DNA of 64,000 nt, from positions 1-64,000 of the forward strand of contig CAWBDV010000010.1 in assembly GCA_963787675.1 (NCBI GenBank), read 5' to 3'. The notes under the pieces are model-generated. The model was not told the origin of the DNA. It did not search any database and was given only the letters and a program-made list of their open reading frames with translations. Shown piece by piece: positions 62,113 through 64,000 of the stretch. The translations under genes were made by a program, and so were the position numbers. This DNA is from JAJPKK01 sp963787675 (GTDB lineage: Bacteria; Pseudomonadota; Alphaproteobacteria; Rhizobiales; Xanthobacteraceae). Position 1 is the stretch's first letter, and every line of letters begins with the position of its first letter.

Positions 62113-63309
62113 CTACCTTCGCAATTCCGCAATCGCGTCTTCGGGACGCCACCGGTAGAGCCAGTCATACTGCGCGAGCAGGCGTTCGCCGCCAAGCGCG
62201 TGCAGCACCGTGTCGCGCACGAAGCTTGCCGGGAAGGGGAGATGATAGCGCAGATCGTTGCGGCGCGCCGCCCGCTGAACGCGCGCTGCGCGCGGCTGGC
62301 GCGCCCGCTCGTAACGGCGCAGTCCCCCCGCCGGATCGTCGGCGTTCCATAAACCTGCGAGCACGGCGGTGTCTTCGATCGCCATAGCGGCGCCTTGGGC
62401 AAGAAACGGCAACATCGGGTGGGCGGCATCCCCGAGAAGCGTGACCGGCCCGCGACCCCAGAGCGGCGACGGCGCTCGCTCGCACAGCGTCCATTTTTGC
62501 CACTGCTCCGCCGCCGCGAGGAGCGCACGGGGAGCGTCGGCCCAGGTGTTCGATGGAAACCGTGCAAGCACTTCGTCGCGGCTCGCCGCGGTCGACCAGG
62601 TCTCGGTCTGCGTCGCATCGGCGGCAACTGCGACAATGTTCACCGCTGCGCCGGCGCGCACCGGATAATGGACGATGTGGCCCCCTGACCCGAGCCACAC
62701 ATTGACGATCGGTTCCGTTGCCATGGCGGGAAGTCGGGCGGCCGGCAACAGGGCTCGCCATGCGGCGCGTCCCGGAAAATGCGGCGGTGCGCTGTTGCCG
62801 AGCAGCGACCACAGGCGCGACCACAGACCGTCGGCACCGATCAGCGCGGCGCCGTGATAGGGCTCGCGGCCCGCGATGTTGATGCGGATGCCCCCCTGCT
62901 CGGCCTTGAACCGTTCGACCTTGGCGCCGAGCGTGAGAGTGGTGCGCGGGTCGGCGGCAACAGCGTCGAGCAGCGCCTGCTGCAGGTCGGCGCGGTGGAT
63001 CACCCAGTAAGGTGCGCCATAGCGTCGCTGCACCGTCTCGCCGAGGGGAATGCGGACGATCTCGCCGCCGGTGCGTCCGGACGCGAGGCGGATCGCTTGC
63101 GGCACCACGATTGCGGGGGCCAACCGTTCGGCAAGGCCGAGCGCGATCAGGACGCGCGTCGCATTCGGAGAAAGCTGGATGCCGGCGCCAGCCTCTTCGA
63201 GCCGCTCTGCCTGATCGAACAACGCCACGGTCCTGCCGCCGCGCGCAAGCGCGAGCGCCGTCGTCAGGCCGCCGATGCCGGCGCCGGCGATCAGGACCTG
63301 GTCAGGCAC
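62113..63309 (-). CDS. FAD-dependent monooxygenase (salicylate hydroxylase-like)
   Basis: 398 residues. The FAD fold is VLIAGAGIGGLTTALALARG at the N-terminus, ALIGADGLWSRL is the DG motif and LLGDAAHPMLPFLAQGAAMA the GD motif. It hydroxylates an aromatic ring with NAD(P)H and O2. It resembles, but is clearly not a copy of, the monooxygenase at 4832-5974. It is second in a three-gene minus-strand operon (zinc finger, this gene, core-MetE). Confidence 0.86.
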   Translation of the reverse strand: MPDQVLIAGAGIGGLTTALALARGGRTVALFDQAERLEEAGAGIQLSPNATRVLIALGLAERLAPAIVVPQAIRLASGRTGGEIVRIPLGETVQRRYGAPYWVIHRADLQQALLDAVAADPRTTLTLGAKVERFKAEQGGIRINIAGREPYHGAALIGADGLWSRLWSLLGNSAPPHFPGRAAWRALLPAARLPAMATEPIVNVWLGSGGHIVHYPVRAGAAVNIVAVAADATQTETWSTAASRDEVLARFPSNTWADAPRALLAAAEQWQKWTLCERAPSPLWGRGPVTLLGDAAHPMLPFLAQGAAMAIEDTAVLAGLWNADDPAGGLRRYERARQPRAARVQRAARRNDLRYHLPFPASFVRDTVLHALGGERLLAQYDWLYRWRPEDAIAELRR

Positions 63310-63315
63310 GGCCGA

Positions 63316-63564
63316 TCAGGCCATCTCCATGTCGGGAAGTTCGCATTCCTGCGGTCGCGCCTCGCGGGCATTGAGCTTGGCGTCAAATCGATAGAGCGTT
63401 GAGCAGTACGGACAAATAATTTCGTTGTCGCCGCCCATGTCGAGGAAGACATGTGGGTGGTCGAACGGCCGCGTCGCGCCGACGCACATGAATTCCTTGG
63501 CCCCGATCTCGATGACGGATACGCCCGGGTTGTTGTGGAAATGGGGAACGAGTTTGTCCGTCAT
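63316..63564 (-). CDS. Zinc-finger (zf-CHCC) domain protein
   Basis: 82 residues with the CHCC zinc finger: EFMCVGATRPFDHPHVFLDM with Cys and His, then EIICPYCSTLYRFD with two Cys. The same finger makes the NDUFS6 subunit of complex I and small proteins of unknown role. Tail: EARPQECELPDMEMA. It begins the three-gene operon and lies 6 bases before the monooxygenase start. In alphaproteobacteria this family is usually a solitary housekeeping protein, so the pairing is notable. Confidence 0.8.
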   Translation of the reverse strand: MTDKLVPHFHNNPGVSVIEIGAKEFMCVGATRPFDHPHVFLDMGGDNEIICPYCSTLYRFDAKLNAREARPQECELPDMEMA

Positions 63565-63688
63565 GGCAACCGTCCAACTCTGCGCAAGATTTGGATTGCA
63601 TCATCCTGACACGCCGCGCTTTGGCGACGGCCGTCGGCCCGGGTGCACCATAGCGGCGAGCCAAACCGATTCCTAGATACTGTATATT

Positions 63689-63700
63689 GCGGCCGGCCGC
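63689..63700. repeat. 12-bp palindrome in the divergent gap
   Basis: GCGGCCGGCCGC is a perfect palindrome midway between the leftward zinc-finger operon and the rightward gene at 63765. It might be an operator; such GC-only palindromes also arise by chance in this genome. Confidence 0.3.
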
Positions 63701-63764
63701 AGTTGCGGACGTAAAGCGACCTTATTTGGACCCTAGGCGGGCAGCGGATAGACGGAAAGCAAAA

Positions 63765-64000
63765 ATGCGACGGATGATCCTGCCGCTGCTGGCGGCTTCT
63801 TTCTGTGCCGTGGCGACCTGGCAGATTTGGCTGCGCGCCGTCGAATCGGCCGCACTCCTCTCTGCACAGGACGACCCGGTGCGGCTTGCCGACTACGCGA
63901 TTGCCAAAACCCTCACGCCGTCCGTCGCCGACGCCGAGATTGCCAAGGCGCTCGCCGCTGGTGATGCCGAGCTCGCGTTGAGTTTCCTGGATCTCGCGCG
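63765..64000 (+). CDS. Exported protein of unknown function, cut by window end
   Basis: The first 78 residues are present. A signal or anchor segment (ILPLLAASFCAVATWQIWLR) is followed by a helical part (DDPVRLADYAIAKTLTPSVA then AEIAKALAAGDAELALSFLD). I recall similar proteins in Bradyrhizobium-like genomes, annotated as hypothetical. The ATG follows GGAAAGCAAAA. The frame is open to the last base, so the end is outside the window. Confidence 0.6.
   Translation, partial: MRRMILPLLAASFCAVATWQIWLRAVESAALLSAQDDPVRLADYAIAKTLTPSVADAEIAKALAAGDAELALSFLDLA

Overview
The window is high-GC chromosomal DNA from an alphaproteobacterium, most likely a Rhizobiales member of the Bradyrhizobium / Rhodopseudomonas / Pseudolabrys type. 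The signs are many ABC, TTT and TAXI solute-uptake proteins, IclR regulators, an HWE-family sensor kinase, bacterial Ku, small stress proteins, GGAAC-N16/17-CGTT promoters of the EcfG general-stress sigma factor, and Rhizobiales-style intergenic palindromes. I found no rRNA, tRNA or CRISPR. This rests on reading alone; no database search was run.

Layout. (1) 1-1,890, minus strand: a cobalt/nickel ECF-type importer (cbiM, an N-like subunit, truncated cbiQ) led by a His-rich dodecin-like protein. (2) 1,891-2,885: gene-poor debris, including the C-terminal end of a GlmS-like SIS domain. (3) 2,973-25,036: a large accessory catabolic region. Two divergent transcription units start near 9.7-9.9 kb. 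Leftward: IclR, cupin, extradiol (VOC) dioxygenase, unknown protein, SDR, FAD monooxygenase. Rightward: ABC importer, alpha/beta hydrolase, second IclR, SDR, TPP enzyme, ferredoxin-type reductase, small HTH-like protein, Rieske oxygenase, TctC. A separate tctCBA set plus a Gfo/Idh/MocA oxidoreductase follows. The gene set fits uptake, ring hydroxylation, ring cleavage and side-chain processing of an aromatic acid; the substrate cannot be read from sequence. Five genes in this region carry a single in-frame stop or frameshift (amidohydrolase, ABC permease, TctC, TctB, TctA), so it is either decaying or contains sequence errors.

(4) 25,233-33,829: a TAXI binding protein, a GlcG-like protein, then a stress block (DUF892 ferritin-like, DUF3175, small exported proteins, Ku, ROK protein, membrane proteins, a 24-residue membrane peptide, an FNT channel). 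Two perfect and three near-perfect EcfG-type promoters lie in or next to this block. (5) 34,206-42,054: a periplasmic molybdenum aldehyde oxidoreductase (paoABC-like), a Tat-exported DsrE-like protein, a three-PAS HWE histidine kinase and an exported esterase.

(6) 42,435-47,420: a visibly more AT-rich foreign island holding a two-gene, probably antiphage, operon: a nuclease-STAND NTPase and a 258-residue partner. The NTPase gene is broken by an internal deletion/frameshift and by an intact IS256-family element with an 8-bp target duplication; removing the element restores one frame across the junction.

(7) 47,598-59,037: an acyl-CoA synthetase, then a maintenance cluster (Lon-like protease with a stress protein, phosphotransferase, PRPP synthase, phosphoribosyltransferase, Hsp20, flavin reductase, membrane protein, histidine phosphatase). 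(8) 59,176-64,000: lactate permease, a three-gene operon (CHCC zinc finger, FAD monooxygenase, core-MetE-like protein) and the start of an exported protein cut by the window end.
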